NCBI GenBank assembly: GCA_964492485.1
Contig: CAZBKM010000002.1
Coordinates: forward strand, 248,001-312,000
Direction of reading: 5' to 3'
Length of the DNA stretch: 64,000 bases
Origin: UBA5336 sp964492485
GTDB taxonomy: Bacteria > Pseudomonadota > Alphaproteobacteria > Caulobacterales > Hyphomonadaceae
Of this stretch, positions 52,155-61,367 are shown one piece after another. The notes below the pieces were generated by a model. The model was not told the origin of the DNA and did no database searches. It was given only the letters and a program-made list of their open reading frames with translations. The translations under genes and the position numbers were made by a program. Every line of letters starts with the position of its first letter. The stretch's first letter is position 1.

Positions 52155-54055
52155 TGCGCCATACCGATGACCTGATCGCCACCGACATCACCGCCTATCT
52201 GGAGCGGCATGAATCGAAGTCCCTTCTGCGGTTCATTACCTGCGGGTCGGTCGATGATGGCAAGTCGACGTTGATCGGCCGCCTGCTCTACGATTCCAAG
52301 ATGATCTACGAGGATCAGCTGGAGACGCTGCAGGCAGACTCCCGCAAGTCGGGTACCCAGGGCGCCGACATCGACTTCGCGCTGCTGGTCGACGGCCTTG
52401 CGGCAGAGCGCGAGCAGGGCATCACGATCGACGTGGCCTATCGCTTCTTCTCCACGGAGCGGCGCAAGTTCATCGTCGCCGACACGCCGGGCCACGAGCA
52501 GTATACCCGCAACATGGCCACCGGTGCGTCGACGGCCGACGTGGCCGTCCTGTTGATCGATGCACGCCACGGCGTGCTCACACAGACCCGGCGCCATGCC
52601 TTCATTACCTATTCGCTGGGCATCAGGCGCATGGTGCTGGCCATCAACAAGATGGACCTGGTCGACTATGACCGTGCGGTGTTCGAAGAGATCGTCTCCG
52701 ATTTCCTGGCGTTCGCCGACGAACTCGGGCCGGATCTGGAGATCGAACCGGTGCCACTGTCGGCGCTCAGGGGCGACAACATCACCTCGCCGTCCGAGCG
52801 GACCCCCTGGCATGAGGGGCCGACCCTCATGGATTACCTGGAGACCGTGCCCGTGGACGACAGTCGCACCGCCTCGCCGCTGCGTCTGCCGGTCCAGTGG
52901 GTAAACCGGCCGAACCTCGATTTCCGGGGCTTTGCGGGCCAGATCGTCTCCGGCACCGTGCGGCCCGGCGACCGGGTCAAGATCCTTCCCGGCGCGCGGG
53001 AAACCTCCGTCAAGCGGATCGTGACGGCCGACGGCGACCTTGATCAGGCCCAGGCCGGCCAGTCGGTCACCCTGACGCTGGCCGATGAGGTGGACTGTTC
53101 GCGCGGGGACGTCATCGCGGCAGCCGGCGATCCGCCGGAAGTCTCGGACCAGTTCCAGGTGCGCATCCTCTGGATGGCGGAGCAGCCCCTGCTTCCTGGC
53201 CGGAAATATCTGATAAAGCTGGGGACGAAGACCGTTCGCGCCACGATCAATGCACCGAAATACTGCATCGACGTGAATACGCTCAATGACCTGCCGGCAC
53301 GCACGCTGGACCTGAACGCTTTTGGGGTCTGCACGCTGTCTCTGGACGAACCGGTCGCGTTCGACGCCTACAACCGAATCCGGGAGATGGGCGGTTTCAT
53401 CATCGTCGACCGGATCGAGAACCACACGCTTGGCCTAGGCCTGGTCGACTTCGCGCTGCGACGCGCCTCGAACATCCACTGGCAGGCGCTGGATGTCGAC
53501 CGCTCCGCACTGGCCGAACAGAAGGGACAGAAGCCGGCGGTCCTGTGGTTTACGGGCCTGTCCGGCTCCGGCAAGTCGACGATCGCCAATGCGCTGCAGA
53601 AGCGCCTGTTCGCGCTCGGTCGGCATACCATGCTGCTGGACGGCGACAATGTACGCCATGGCCTGAACCGTGATCTCGGCTTCACCGACGCAGACCGGGT
53701 GGAGAACATTCGCCGCGTGGCGCACGTGTCCCGGCTGATGGCCGATGCGGGCCTGATCACGCTGGTGTCCTTCATCTCTCCCTTCCGGTCCGAGCGCCAG
53801 ATGGCCCGAAACCTGATGCCCGATGGAGAGTTCATCGAAGTCTTCGTCGACACGCCGCTCGACGTGGCCGAACGCCGTGACGTCAAGGGGCTCTACCGCA
53901 AGGCAAGGGCGGGCGAGATCAAGAACTTCACCGGTATCGACAGCCCATACGAGCCGCCCGAAGCCCCTGAAATCCGCATCGAGACGGTCCAACAGACGGC
54001 CGATGAGGCCGCCGAGGCGATCCTGGCCGAACTCAAGGAACGCGGCATCTGCTAG
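52154..54055 (+). CDS. cysNC: Bifunctional sulfate adenylyltransferase subunit 1/APS kinase
   Basis: This fused enzyme makes APS and then PAPS. The 633-residue protein has an EF-Tu-like GTPase with GSVDDGKSTLIGRLL, DTPGHEQYTRNMATGAS and NKMDLVD. The APS kinase domain from about 450 has the P-loop LSGSGKSTIANALQKRL and DGDNVRHGLNRDLGF. No cysH, cysIJ or sulfotransferase is visible nearby, so whether PAPS is used for assimilation or for sulfation cannot be decided here. The neighbourhood favours a link with surface glycan. Confidence 0.96.
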   Translation: MRHTDDLIATDITAYLERHESKSLLRFITCGSVDDGKSTLIGRLLYDSKMIYEDQLETLQADSRKSGTQGADIDFALLVDGLAAEREQGITIDVAYRFFSTERRKFIVADTPGHEQYTRNMATGASTADVAVLLIDARHGVLTQTRRHAFITYSLGIRRMVLAINKMDLVDYDRAVFEEIVSDFLAFADELGPDLEIEPVPLSALRGDNITSPSERTPWHEGPTLMDYLETVPVDDSRTASPLRLPVQWVNRPNLDFRGFAGQIVSGTVRPGDRVKILPGARETSVKRIVTADGDLDQAQAGQSVTLTLADEVDCSRGDVIAAAGDPPEVSDQFQVRILWMAEQPLLPGRKYLIKLGTKTVRATINAPKYCIDVNTLNDLPARTLDLNAFGVCTLSLDEPVAFDAYNRIREMGGFIIVDRIENHTLGLGLVDFALRRASNIHWQALDVDRSALAEQKGQKPAVLWFTGLSGSGKSTIANALQKRLFALGRHTMLLDGDNVRHGLNRDLGFTDADRVENIRRVAHVSRLMADAGLITLVSFISPFRSERQMARNLMPDGEFIEVFVDTPLDVAERRDVKGLYRKARAGEIKNFTGIDSPYEPPEAPEIRIETVQQTADEAAEAILAELKERGIC

Positions 54056-54297
54056 ACGTGCCGCGCGCAGCCCTTGGCCCCTTAAAGCGCGGACGCAGAG
54101 AAAACTGAAACAAGCGGATGGTAAGGCGCTGCGGTCTTCTCGGGCAGGGCCAGGCAACCTGCGTAAACTGCCCGGTGGGACGCCGCGGAATTGGTATGGG
54201 TCTTGCTCGATGCGGCGAGGACTTGCGCCAATACCGGAAATCCGGCTCAGCTTGAGCGCGATACAAGGCATCGGACGGACAGGGGGCAACGACCGGG

Positions 54298-55638
54298 ATG
54301 CAGATCGTCGACACCGCACTTGCCCAGCGCGCGGCAGCGAATCGCCCCGTGATCCTGGGCGTCTTCGGAGCGGGCTTCATGGCCCGCGGCCTCGTCAACC
54401 AGGTTCAGCGCTACATGCCCGGCCTGCGGATCGGGGTCATCTGCAATCGTACGATCGAAGCGGCCCGCGCGGCACTGGTCGAGGCGGGGACGCCCCGGGA
54501 CGACATCATAGAGACCGCCAATGCCGAGGCGGCGAATGCGGTGATCGAGGCTGGCAAGGTCGCCATCACGGACGACCCGGCCGTACTCTGCGGCGCCGGC
54601 ACCGTCGAGGTCGCGATCGAGGCCACGGGACACGTGGAGTATGGCGCCAGGGTCACCACCCTCGCCATCGAGCATGGCCTGCCCATGGTCTTGATGAATG
54701 CCGAACTCGACGCGACCGTGGGGCCGATCCTGAAACGCAGGGCGGATGCGGCGGGCGTGCTCCTGACCGGGTGTGACGGTGACCAGCCGGGCGTCCAGAT
54801 GAACCTCTACCGGTTCGTCACCAGCATTGGCCTGATCCCGCGTGTCTGTGGCAACATCAAGGGCCTGCAGGACCGTTATCGCACGCCAGCCACCCAGGCC
54901 GCGTTCGCCCGTCAGTGGGGCCAGACTCCCAGCATGGTCACGAGCTTCGCGGATGGCACCAAGATCTCCTTCGAACAGGCCATCGTGGCCAATGCCACGG
55001 GCATGAAGGTCGCCCGGCGCGGCATGATCGGGCTGGAACATCGCGGCCATGTCGACGACATGACCGGCCTTTACGATCTGGAGCAGCTTCGTGCTCTGGG
55101 CGGGATCGTGGACTATGTGGTCGGACCAAAGCCCGGACCGGGTGTCTTCATCTTTGCCGAAGCGCGCGACGACACGCAGAGGCACTATCTCAACTATGGC
55201 AAGCTGGGCGAAGGCCCGCTCTACAGCTTCTATGTCCCCTACCATCTCACCGTGTTCGAGGTCCCGCTGTCGGCGGCCCGCGTGGTGCTGAACCGGGACA
55301 CCGTCATCGCACCGTTGGCCGGGCCTGTGGTCGACGTGATCGCCGTTGCAAAGCGCGACCTGAAAGCGGGCGAGACGGTGGACGGACTGGGTGGGTACAT
55401 GACCTACGGCGTCTGCGAAAACCATGAGACCGTCCGCAGCGACCGCCTTCTGCCGATGGGCCTTGCGGAAGGCTGCGTCCTGACGCGCGACATTTCCAGG
55501 GACCAGGTGATGACCCTGGACGATGTCGTTCTGCCTGCCAACAGCCTGACCGTCCGCCTGCGCGAGGCGCAGGACCTCGAATTCCCCACGCCGCAGGGCC
55601 CACCGCCCTGCGGTTGCTGCAGCCCCGACAGGACCTGA
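54298..55638 (+). CDS. NAD(P)-dependent oxidoreductase with SAF domain
   Basis: This 446-residue protein has an N-terminal Rossmann fold, VILGVFGAGFMARGLVNQVQ, of the homoserine-dehydrogenase-like type, followed by a catalytic region with NAELDATVGPIL and GCDGDQPGVQ. A C-terminal SAF-type domain begins at about 355 (AVAKRDLKAGETVDGLG). Databases often mislabel this family as FlgA because of the SAF domain. It stops two bases before the next gene and forms an operon with the epimerase and ugd. A sugar-nucleotide or sugar-acid dehydrogenase role is inferred from the neighbours. Confidence 0.78.
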   Translation: MQIVDTALAQRAAANRPVILGVFGAGFMARGLVNQVQRYMPGLRIGVICNRTIEAARAALVEAGTPRDDIIETANAEAANAVIEAGKVAITDDPAVLCGAGTVEVAIEATGHVEYGARVTTLAIEHGLPMVLMNAELDATVGPILKRRADAAGVLLTGCDGDQPGVQMNLYRFVTSIGLIPRVCGNIKGLQDRYRTPATQAAFARQWGQTPSMVTSFADGTKISFEQAIVANATGMKVARRGMIGLEHRGHVDDMTGLYDLEQLRALGGIVDYVVGPKPGPGVFIFAEARDDTQRHYLNYGKLGEGPLYSFYVPYHLTVFEVPLSAARVVLNRDTVIAPLAGPVVDVIAVAKRDLKAGETVDGLGGYMTYGVCENHETVRSDRLLPMGLAEGCVLTRDISRDQVMTLDDVVLPANSLTVRLREAQDLEFPTPQGPPPCGCCSPDRT

Positions 55639-55640
55639 CC

Positions 55641-56750
55641 ATGACCACTGCCGACGCAATCGTCGAAACCGACCTGCACGAGATCACCCAAGCCGCGGCA
55701 GACGCTTTCGAGGCGCTTTCCGGCGGATCTCTCCTGATCGTCGGCGGCGCGGGTTTCCTTGGCTACTATCTGGTCCAGGCGCCGCTGCACTGGAACCGCG
55801 TCTCGGGCAAGGCGCCAATCCGGGTCACGGTTTATGACAACTGGATCCGGGGCGTTCCCGACTGGCTGAAGGCTCTGGAGGGCGACCCCCACCTCACGCT
55901 GGTGACCCATGACGTGACCGACCCGATGCCAGCGCAGGCGGGGCCCTTCGACTATGTCATCCACGCCGCGTCCATCGCCTCGCCGACCTATTATCGCCGC
56001 TATCCCATCGAGACGATGGACGCCAATGTGAACGGACTGCGCAACCTGCTGGACCATGCCATGGCGCAGACGGCCGCCGGCCAGCCGCTGAAGGGCTTCC
56101 TCTACTATTCCACCAGCGAAATCTATGGCGACCCGGATCCGGCCAATATCCCGACGCCTGAGACCTATCGCGGCAACGTCTCCTGCACCGGCCCCCGCGC
56201 CTGCTACGATGAGAGCAAGCGATACGGCGAGACGTTATGCGTGAATTTCGCAGCCCAGCACGACCTGCCGATCAAGGTGGCGCGACCGTTCAACAATTAC
56301 GGTCCGGGGCTGAAGATCACCGACCGGCGCGTCCTGCCCGACTTCGCGCGCGACATCTTTGCCGGCCGGGACATCGTGCTTCTCTCCGATGGCTCCCCGA
56401 CACGGACCTTCTGCTATGTGGCCGATGCGGTGGCGGGCTATTTCAAGGTCCTGGTGCATGGCCGCCCGGGAGAGGCGTACAATATCGGCGTGGAAACCCC
56501 GGAAATCTCCATGGCCGAGCTTGCGGAGAAGGTATGCGCCATCGCCGCGCGCGAATTCGGGTACACCGGCCGCGCCATCTACAGCCAGAGCGACGATACC
56601 GACTATCTGGTCGACAATCCCAACCGCCGCTGCCCGATCATCACGAAGGCCCGGGAAGAACTCGGCTATGCACCGCGCATCGCACCCGACGAGGGGCTGC
56701 GCCGTGCACTGATCTGGTACAGCGGCCACCAGACCGCCGAGGACAAGTGA
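55641..56750 (+). CDS. NAD-dependent epimerase/dehydratase, UDP-glucuronate decarboxylase-like
   Basis: This 369-residue extended SDR has LLIVGGAGFLGYYLVQ near residue 40, the active-site YSTSEIYGDPDP and the catalytic Tyr/Lys in CYDESKRYGETL. The FNNYGPGL and DGSPTRTFCYV segments match the UDP-xylose synthase (UXS) group. The start at 55641 has AGGA seven bases upstream. It is followed two bases later by ugd, whose product, UDP-glucuronate, would be the natural substrate. UDP-xylose or a related pentose is the likely product. Confidence 0.85.
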   Translation: MTTADAIVETDLHEITQAAADAFEALSGGSLLIVGGAGFLGYYLVQAPLHWNRVSGKAPIRVTVYDNWIRGVPDWLKALEGDPHLTLVTHDVTDPMPAQAGPFDYVIHAASIASPTYYRRYPIETMDANVNGLRNLLDHAMAQTAAGQPLKGFLYYSTSEIYGDPDPANIPTPETYRGNVSCTGPRACYDESKRYGETLCVNFAAQHDLPIKVARPFNNYGPGLKITDRRVLPDFARDIFAGRDIVLLSDGSPTRTFCYVADAVAGYFKVLVHGRPGEAYNIGVETPEISMAELAEKVCAIAAREFGYTGRAIYSQSDDTDYLVDNPNRRCPIITKAREELGYAPRIAPDEGLRRALIWYSGHQTAEDK

Positions 56751-56752
56751 CC

Positions 56753-58111
56753 ATGCGCGTCTCCATCATAGGAACCGGATATGTCGGGCTGGTGTCGGGC
56801 GCCTGCCTGGCGGCCCTTGGCCATGACGTCATCTGTGTCGACGTCGATCCGTCCAAGGTCGATCGCATCAATGCCGGCGACCCGCCCATCTACGAGGCTG
56901 GCCTGGCGGAGATCCTGGCGGAGACCGTGGGCAGCCGCCTGACCGCGACGACCGATCTGCGGACCGCCGTGCTCGACACCGATCTGTCCATCATCGCCGT
57001 GGGCACACCCTTCGACGGCGACGAGATCGACCTCACCTACATTCGCCAGGTCTCCGAACAGATCGGCAGGGTACTCAAGGACAAGGACGGCTATCATGTC
57101 GTCGTCGTGAAGAGCACCGTGGTGCCCGGCACGACCGACGACGTGGTCCTGCCGCTGCTGGAGGCGGCCTCCGGGAAGCAGGCCGGGCGCGATTTCGGGG
57201 TGGGCATGAACCCGGAATTCCTCAAGGAAGGCGAAGCGGTGCAGGACTTCATGCACCCGGACCGGATCGTGCTTGGCGGGATCGACCGCCGGACGCAGGA
57301 CACGCTCGGCGCGCTCTACAGCGTGTTCGAGACCACGGACATCGTTCGCACCGACCCCCGCACGGCGGAGATGATCAAGTACGCCTCCAACTCGCTGCTC
57401 GCCACGCTGATCTCCTTTTCCAACGAAATCGGCAATCTGTGCGCCGAGGTCGGCGTCGACGTGGTCGAGGCCCTCGGTGGCGTGCACCTCGACAAGCGTT
57501 TCTCCCCGCTGCTGCCCGACGGTCGGCGGATCACGCCCGGGTTCGTCAGCTATGTCGGCGCCGGCTGCGGTTTCGGTGGAAGCTGCTTTCCCAAGGACGT
57601 GAAGGCGCTCATCGCCTATGGCGACAAGGCGGGCGCCCCGATGGGGCTCCTGCGCTCCGTGATCGAGGTGAACGCCAAACAGCCCGCGCGGATGCTCGAC
57701 ATGCTGCGTGGCCACCTGCCGGATCTGTATGGCCGGCGGATCGCCGTGCTCGGCATGGCCTTCAAGCCGGGCACCGACGATATACGCGAAAGCCCTGCGC
57801 TGCCCGTCACCCGGGCCCTTCTCGAGTCAGGTGCCGCCATCACCGCGTTCGATCCGGTGGCCCGCCATGAGGCGGAAGCCGTATTCGGCGATGCCGTCGC
57901 CTTTCGGGACGATCTGGAAAGCGCCATCGCAGATGCCGAAGCCATCCTGATCATGACCCGCTGGCCCGACTTCGAGGCACTGCCCGCCCTGCTGGCAGGA
58001 CGCGATCCCGCGCCGCTGGTGATCGACGGGCGGCGCATGCTGCCGAAAACCTCCGTGGCGCGGTACGAGGGCATCGGGCTGAAAAGCGAGCAGGCAAGGC
58101 CCGCAATGTAG
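56753..58111 (+). CDS. ugd: UDP-glucose 6-dehydrogenase
   Basis: Ugd oxidises UDP-glucose to UDP-glucuronate. The 452-residue protein has the NAD loop VSIIGTGYVGLVSGACLAAL at the N terminus, NPEFLKEGEAV and the catalytic Cys in GCGFGGSCFPKDVKAL. VLGMAFKPGTDDIRESPAL marks the C-terminal domain. The ATG at 56753 lies two bases after the stop of the upstream gene. Length is normal. It is the third gene of a SAF oxidoreductase-epimerase-ugd operon. Confidence 0.96.
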   Translation: MRVSIIGTGYVGLVSGACLAALGHDVICVDVDPSKVDRINAGDPPIYEAGLAEILAETVGSRLTATTDLRTAVLDTDLSIIAVGTPFDGDEIDLTYIRQVSEQIGRVLKDKDGYHVVVVKSTVVPGTTDDVVLPLLEAASGKQAGRDFGVGMNPEFLKEGEAVQDFMHPDRIVLGGIDRRTQDTLGALYSVFETTDIVRTDPRTAEMIKYASNSLLATLISFSNEIGNLCAEVGVDVVEALGGVHLDKRFSPLLPDGRRITPGFVSYVGAGCGFGGSCFPKDVKALIAYGDKAGAPMGLLRSVIEVNAKQPARMLDMLRGHLPDLYGRRIAVLGMAFKPGTDDIRESPALPVTRALLESGAAITAFDPVARHEAEAVFGDAVAFRDDLESAIADAEAILIMTRWPDFEALPALLAGRDPAPLVIDGRRMLPKTSVARYEGIGLKSEQARPAM

Positions 58112-58219
58112 GGCACACGGTTTGCACCGGATGGGGTCAAGCCAACACGTCGACGCCAGCCGGCATTGCGGCCGGGACACCGGACCTCTAGTAAACGACT
58201 GTAATGAAACGGGGACATC

Positions 58220-59596
58220 ATGCGGGACGCAGGTATTCGGATTATCGGCTCGGGATGTGCCGGTCTTGGGGCAGCCCACCATTTGGCGCGGGAGGGGGTT
58301 CAGCCCGTCATCTACGATGCGCGGTCGCGGTTCGGCGGCCACACCATGTCGTGGGCCTATGATGACGGCTTCATCTTCGACGAAGGTCCGCATGTGTCCT
58401 TCACCAAGAACGAGCGGATGCAGACTCTGCTCGCCGAGGCCGTGGACGGCGACTATCAGGCCTTTCCATCGCGGGTGAACAATTACTGGCAGGGTCACTG
58501 GATCAAGCATCCCGCCCAGGTGAACCTGGCCGGCCTGCCCCAGCAGCTCGTGGTCGACTGCCTGAAAGATTTCATCGCCGCCCAGAACAGCGAGCCGGGC
58601 GAGATCCGTCACTATGAGGACTGGCTGCGTGCCGCGTTCGGACACACCATCGCCGAGACTTTCCCGGCACAGTACACCCGCAAGTACCACACGACCGAGG
58701 CCAGGAACCTGACAACGGACTGGCTGGGTCCCCGCCTCTACCGGCCCGACCTGGAGGAGGTGCTGCATGGCGCCCTCTCCAAGGAGACCAAGGACGTCCA
58801 CTACATTCCCAATTTCCGCTACCCGACCCATGGTGGCTTCGAGAGCTATCTTCGGGCCTTCGCGGACATGTCGGAGCTGCATCTCGACCACCGCGTGGAT
58901 GAAATCGATGTCGAGGCCCGTACCCTCCGCTTCGGCAATGGCCGCACGGCTGGCTATGACAGGCTGATCTCGTCCATCCCCTTGCCGGCCCTCATCCCGC
59001 TGATCCGCCAGGCCCCTCGCGAGGTCCGTGACGCCGCCGCCCTCCTGTCCTGCTCGCAGGTAGTCCTGGTGAACATCGGCGTGAAGCGTCCCGACGTATC
59101 CGACCAGCACTGGACCTATTTCTACGACGACGACTACTGCTTCTCGCGCCTGTCCTTCCCGTCGAACTTCTCGCCCAAGGTGGCGCCCGAGGGCTGCAGC
59201 GCCATCCAGGCGGAAATCTACTTCTCCGAAAAGTGGAAGCCGATGACCGGCACGCTGGAAGACTGGGTTGAACCGACCATAGACGGCCTGATCCGCTGCG
59301 GCCTCGTCCGAGACCGCTCGGAGATCATCCATACCTCCACCCTCTGGGTACCTTGGGGCAATGTAATCTTCGACCATGACCGACCCGCGAACCTCAAGAT
59401 CGTGCATGACTATCTGCGCGAGGTCGGGATCGCCTATTGCGGGCGCTATGGCGACTGGGCCTATATCTGGACCGACGAGAGCTTCATGTCGGGCGAGCGG
59501 GCCGCCAACATGGTCCTGAACCATACCGGCGACCCCACCGTGGCCGCACATCCGCCGCGCGACCCGGCAAATGACCCGAAGGCCTCGCCCGCCTGA
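58220..59596 (+). CDS. FAD-dependent amine oxidase/UDP-galactopyranose mutase-like protein
   Basis: This 458-residue flavoprotein has a dinucleotide loop IIGSGCAGLGAAHHLA at the N terminus and RFGGHTMSWAYDDGF. It has DEGPHVSF and NYWQGHWIKHPAQV, which resemble UDP-galactopyranose-mutase-like and protoporphyrinogen-oxidase-like flavoproteins of glycan clusters. Near the C terminus, YCGRYGDWAYIWTDESFMSG fits the FAD-binding closing motif. Its exact substrate is unknown. It follows ugd by 108 bp and is convergent with the epimerase gene. Confidence 0.85.
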   Translation: MRDAGIRIIGSGCAGLGAAHHLAREGVQPVIYDARSRFGGHTMSWAYDDGFIFDEGPHVSFTKNERMQTLLAEAVDGDYQAFPSRVNNYWQGHWIKHPAQVNLAGLPQQLVVDCLKDFIAAQNSEPGEIRHYEDWLRAAFGHTIAETFPAQYTRKYHTTEARNLTTDWLGPRLYRPDLEEVLHGALSKETKDVHYIPNFRYPTHGGFESYLRAFADMSELHLDHRVDEIDVEARTLRFGNGRTAGYDRLISSIPLPALIPLIRQAPREVRDAAALLSCSQVVLVNIGVKRPDVSDQHWTYFYDDDYCFSRLSFPSNFSPKVAPEGCSAIQAEIYFSEKWKPMTGTLEDWVEPTIDGLIRCGLVRDRSEIIHTSTLWVPWGNVIFDHDRPANLKIVHDYLREVGIAYCGRYGDWAYIWTDESFMSGERAANMVLNHTGDPTVAAHPPRDPANDPKASPA

Positions 59597-59612
59597 GGCG
59601 CAATAGTGCCCC

Positions 59613-60521
59613 TCACGCCGCCAGGGCGGCGCGGAAGGCGTCCACCGTGTCCCGGGCGCCGGATTGCAGATCGAACCGCGGGCGCCAGTCCAGGGCGGCA
59701 TGGCTCTTGGTCATGTCAGCCACGATCAGCGGCGGCTCATGGGCGGGCGCGTGGCGTGCGCCCAGCTCCACCAGTTCCGGGCAACCCGTCGCCTCCGCCA
59801 GGGCCTCGATCAGGTCGCGCACCCGCACCGGATGGCCAGAAGCCAGGTTGAAGGCACCGTCATGCCCGCTCTCCAGGAGCGACACGAAGCCCTCCGCCAC
59901 ATCGGCCACATGCAGATAGTCTCGCAATTGCAGACCATGCGTGCACAAGGCGGGCTGCCCGTCGAGCAGGGCGCCGACCACCGACGCGCCAAGACGGCTG
60001 GGATGTTCCCCGGGACCATAGACGAAGAAGGCCCGCCCCCAGGCCAGCGAGACGCCGGCCTCGCGGGCCAGCGGCTCCAGGATCGCGAACAGGGCGAGCT
60101 TGCAGCCCCCGTAAAGCGTGCTTGGCCGCAGCGGAGTCACCTCTTCCGCGCAAAGCCCCCCGGACCAGTCATACTCGCCACAGCTTCCGGCAAAGACCAT
60201 GCGCCGGCCTCCGGCCGCCATGAACGCCTCGGCCAGGTGCAGGGAGTGGCGCACCCAGTCGACATTCTCCGGCGCCGACCAGAGACCCTGCACCACCGGC
60301 TGCCAGGCCAGATGCATCAGGGTGTCGCTGTCGGCCGCGGTCACGGCCGCGCGCACCGCATCGGCATCGGTAAGGTCGACCATGACGGCTTCGGCCCCTC
60401 GCGGCAGCGCGACGTCCCTGCGCGCGGTGAACACGACCGGGTTAGCCCCCTGCGCCACGAGACGCGCCACGACGTGGCGGCCGATGAACCCTGTTCCGCC
60501 CGTGACGATCACACGCGCCAT
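59613..60521 (-). CDS. NAD-dependent epimerase/dehydratase
   Basis: This 302-residue extended SDR has VIVTGGTGFIGRHVVARL at the N terminus, the Ser region FAGSCGEYDW and the catalytic Tyr/Lys in TLYGGCKLALF. Such enzymes include dTDP/CDP-hexose reductases and epimerases of O-antigen pathways. It stands 17 bp downstream of the RfbC-like gene on the same strand, and the two probably act on the same nucleotide sugar. The exact reaction is not assignable. Confidence 0.88.
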   Translation of the reverse strand: MARVIVTGGTGFIGRHVVARLVAQGANPVVFTARRDVALPRGAEAVMVDLTDADAVRAAVTAADSDTLMHLAWQPVVQGLWSAPENVDWVRHSLHLAEAFMAAGGRRMVFAGSCGEYDWSGGLCAEEVTPLRPSTLYGGCKLALFAILEPLAREAGVSLAWGRAFFVYGPGEHPSRLGASVVGALLDGQPALCTHGLQLRDYLHVADVAEGFVSLLESGHDGAFNLASGHPVRVRDLIEALAEATGCPELVELGARHAPAHEPPLIVADMTKSHAALDWRPRFDLQSGARDTVDAFRAALAA

Positions 60522-60538
60522 TCCCCACCTCCAGTTCC

Positions 60539-61069
60539 CTAGACGACGATGTCGGGCCAGGCCCGATCCTTTTCAGATACTTCGGTCACCTCCGCCGGCC
60601 AGTGGATGCCGACCCCCGGATCGTCCCAGCGCACGCCACGCTCGGTACCAGGCGCGTAAAAGGCCGAGGTCTGATACAGCACCTCGGTGTCGTCCGTGAG
60701 GCTGAGATAGCCATGGGCGAACAGGGGCGGCATATAGACGGCGAGCCGGTTGGCCGCCGACAGCTCGACACCATACCACTGCGCGAACGTGGCCGAGCCC
60801 GGCCGCATGTCGACGATGACATCGAACACCGCGCCACGCACACAGCGCAGGAATTTGGCCTCCGGCGTCGTCTCGTCCTGATAGTGCAGCCCGCGCAGGG
60901 TGCCACGGGCCACATTGCCCGACATGTTCATCTGCACGAAGGCCACATCGATCCCGGCCTCGGCGAATTCCCGCGCGCAATACGCCCGCGCGAACCACCC
61001 CCGCGCATCGCCACGCGGCTCCTGCGACACCAGAAACGCTCCCGCCAGGGGAAGAGGGTCGAATTGCAT
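60539..61069 (-). CDS. RfbC-like dTDP-sugar 3,5-epimerase family protein
   Basis: This 176-residue cupin resembles dTDP-4-dehydrorhamnose 3,5-epimerase. GDARGWFARAYCAREFAEAG, NVARGTLRGLHYQ (catalytic His) and CVRGAVFDVIVDMRPGS are family segments, and VYMPPLFAHGYLSL supplies the later strands. The rest of the rhamnose set (rfbA, rfbB, rfbD) is not in the window, so it may be a branch acting on another keto-sugar in a pathway with the downstream epimerase. Confidence 0.88.
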   Translation of the reverse strand: MQFDPLPLAGAFLVSQEPRGDARGWFARAYCAREFAEAGIDVAFVQMNMSGNVARGTLRGLHYQDETTPEAKFLRCVRGAVFDVIVDMRPGSATFAQWYGVELSAANRLAVYMPPLFAHGYLSLTDDTEVLYQTSAFYAPGTERGVRWDDPGVGIHWPAEVTEVSEKDRAWPDIVV

Positions 61070-61236
61070 GGGCCCCCCGAGATTGATCCGACGGCGTCCA
61101 TGACCGCCGCGTTGCCCTAATCCTTGCCAGCAGAGCGCCCAACCGTACGCAAGCGCCTTGCCACGTCCGCCGCTGTCCTAACGGGCCTAACGCCAAAAAT
61201 ACAGGCACGACGCTGACATTGAACAGAGAGCCCGGT

Positions 61237-61273
61237 GGGTGGGATGGGAGCCGGTGGGACGGGAGTGGGTGGG
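61237..61273 (+). other. Potential G-quadruplex tract
   Basis: Seven GGG runs lie within 37 bases (61237-61239, 61241-61243, 61246-61248, 61256-61258, 61261-61263, 61267-61269, 61271-61273). At least one four-run set with short loops is possible. The tract lies in the 298-bp divergent gap between the RfbC-like gene and a glycosyltransferase gene. A run of eight T residues is at 61326-61333. The gap otherwise shows no gene. Confidence 0.6.
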
Positions 61274-61367
61274 AGCGCTTGGTCGATACGCATGCTTTCT
61301 CTGCGCTCGGATGCCTATGGGGTCATTTTTTTTGTGTAAGTACGGCGAACGCCATTAGTCGTAGACC

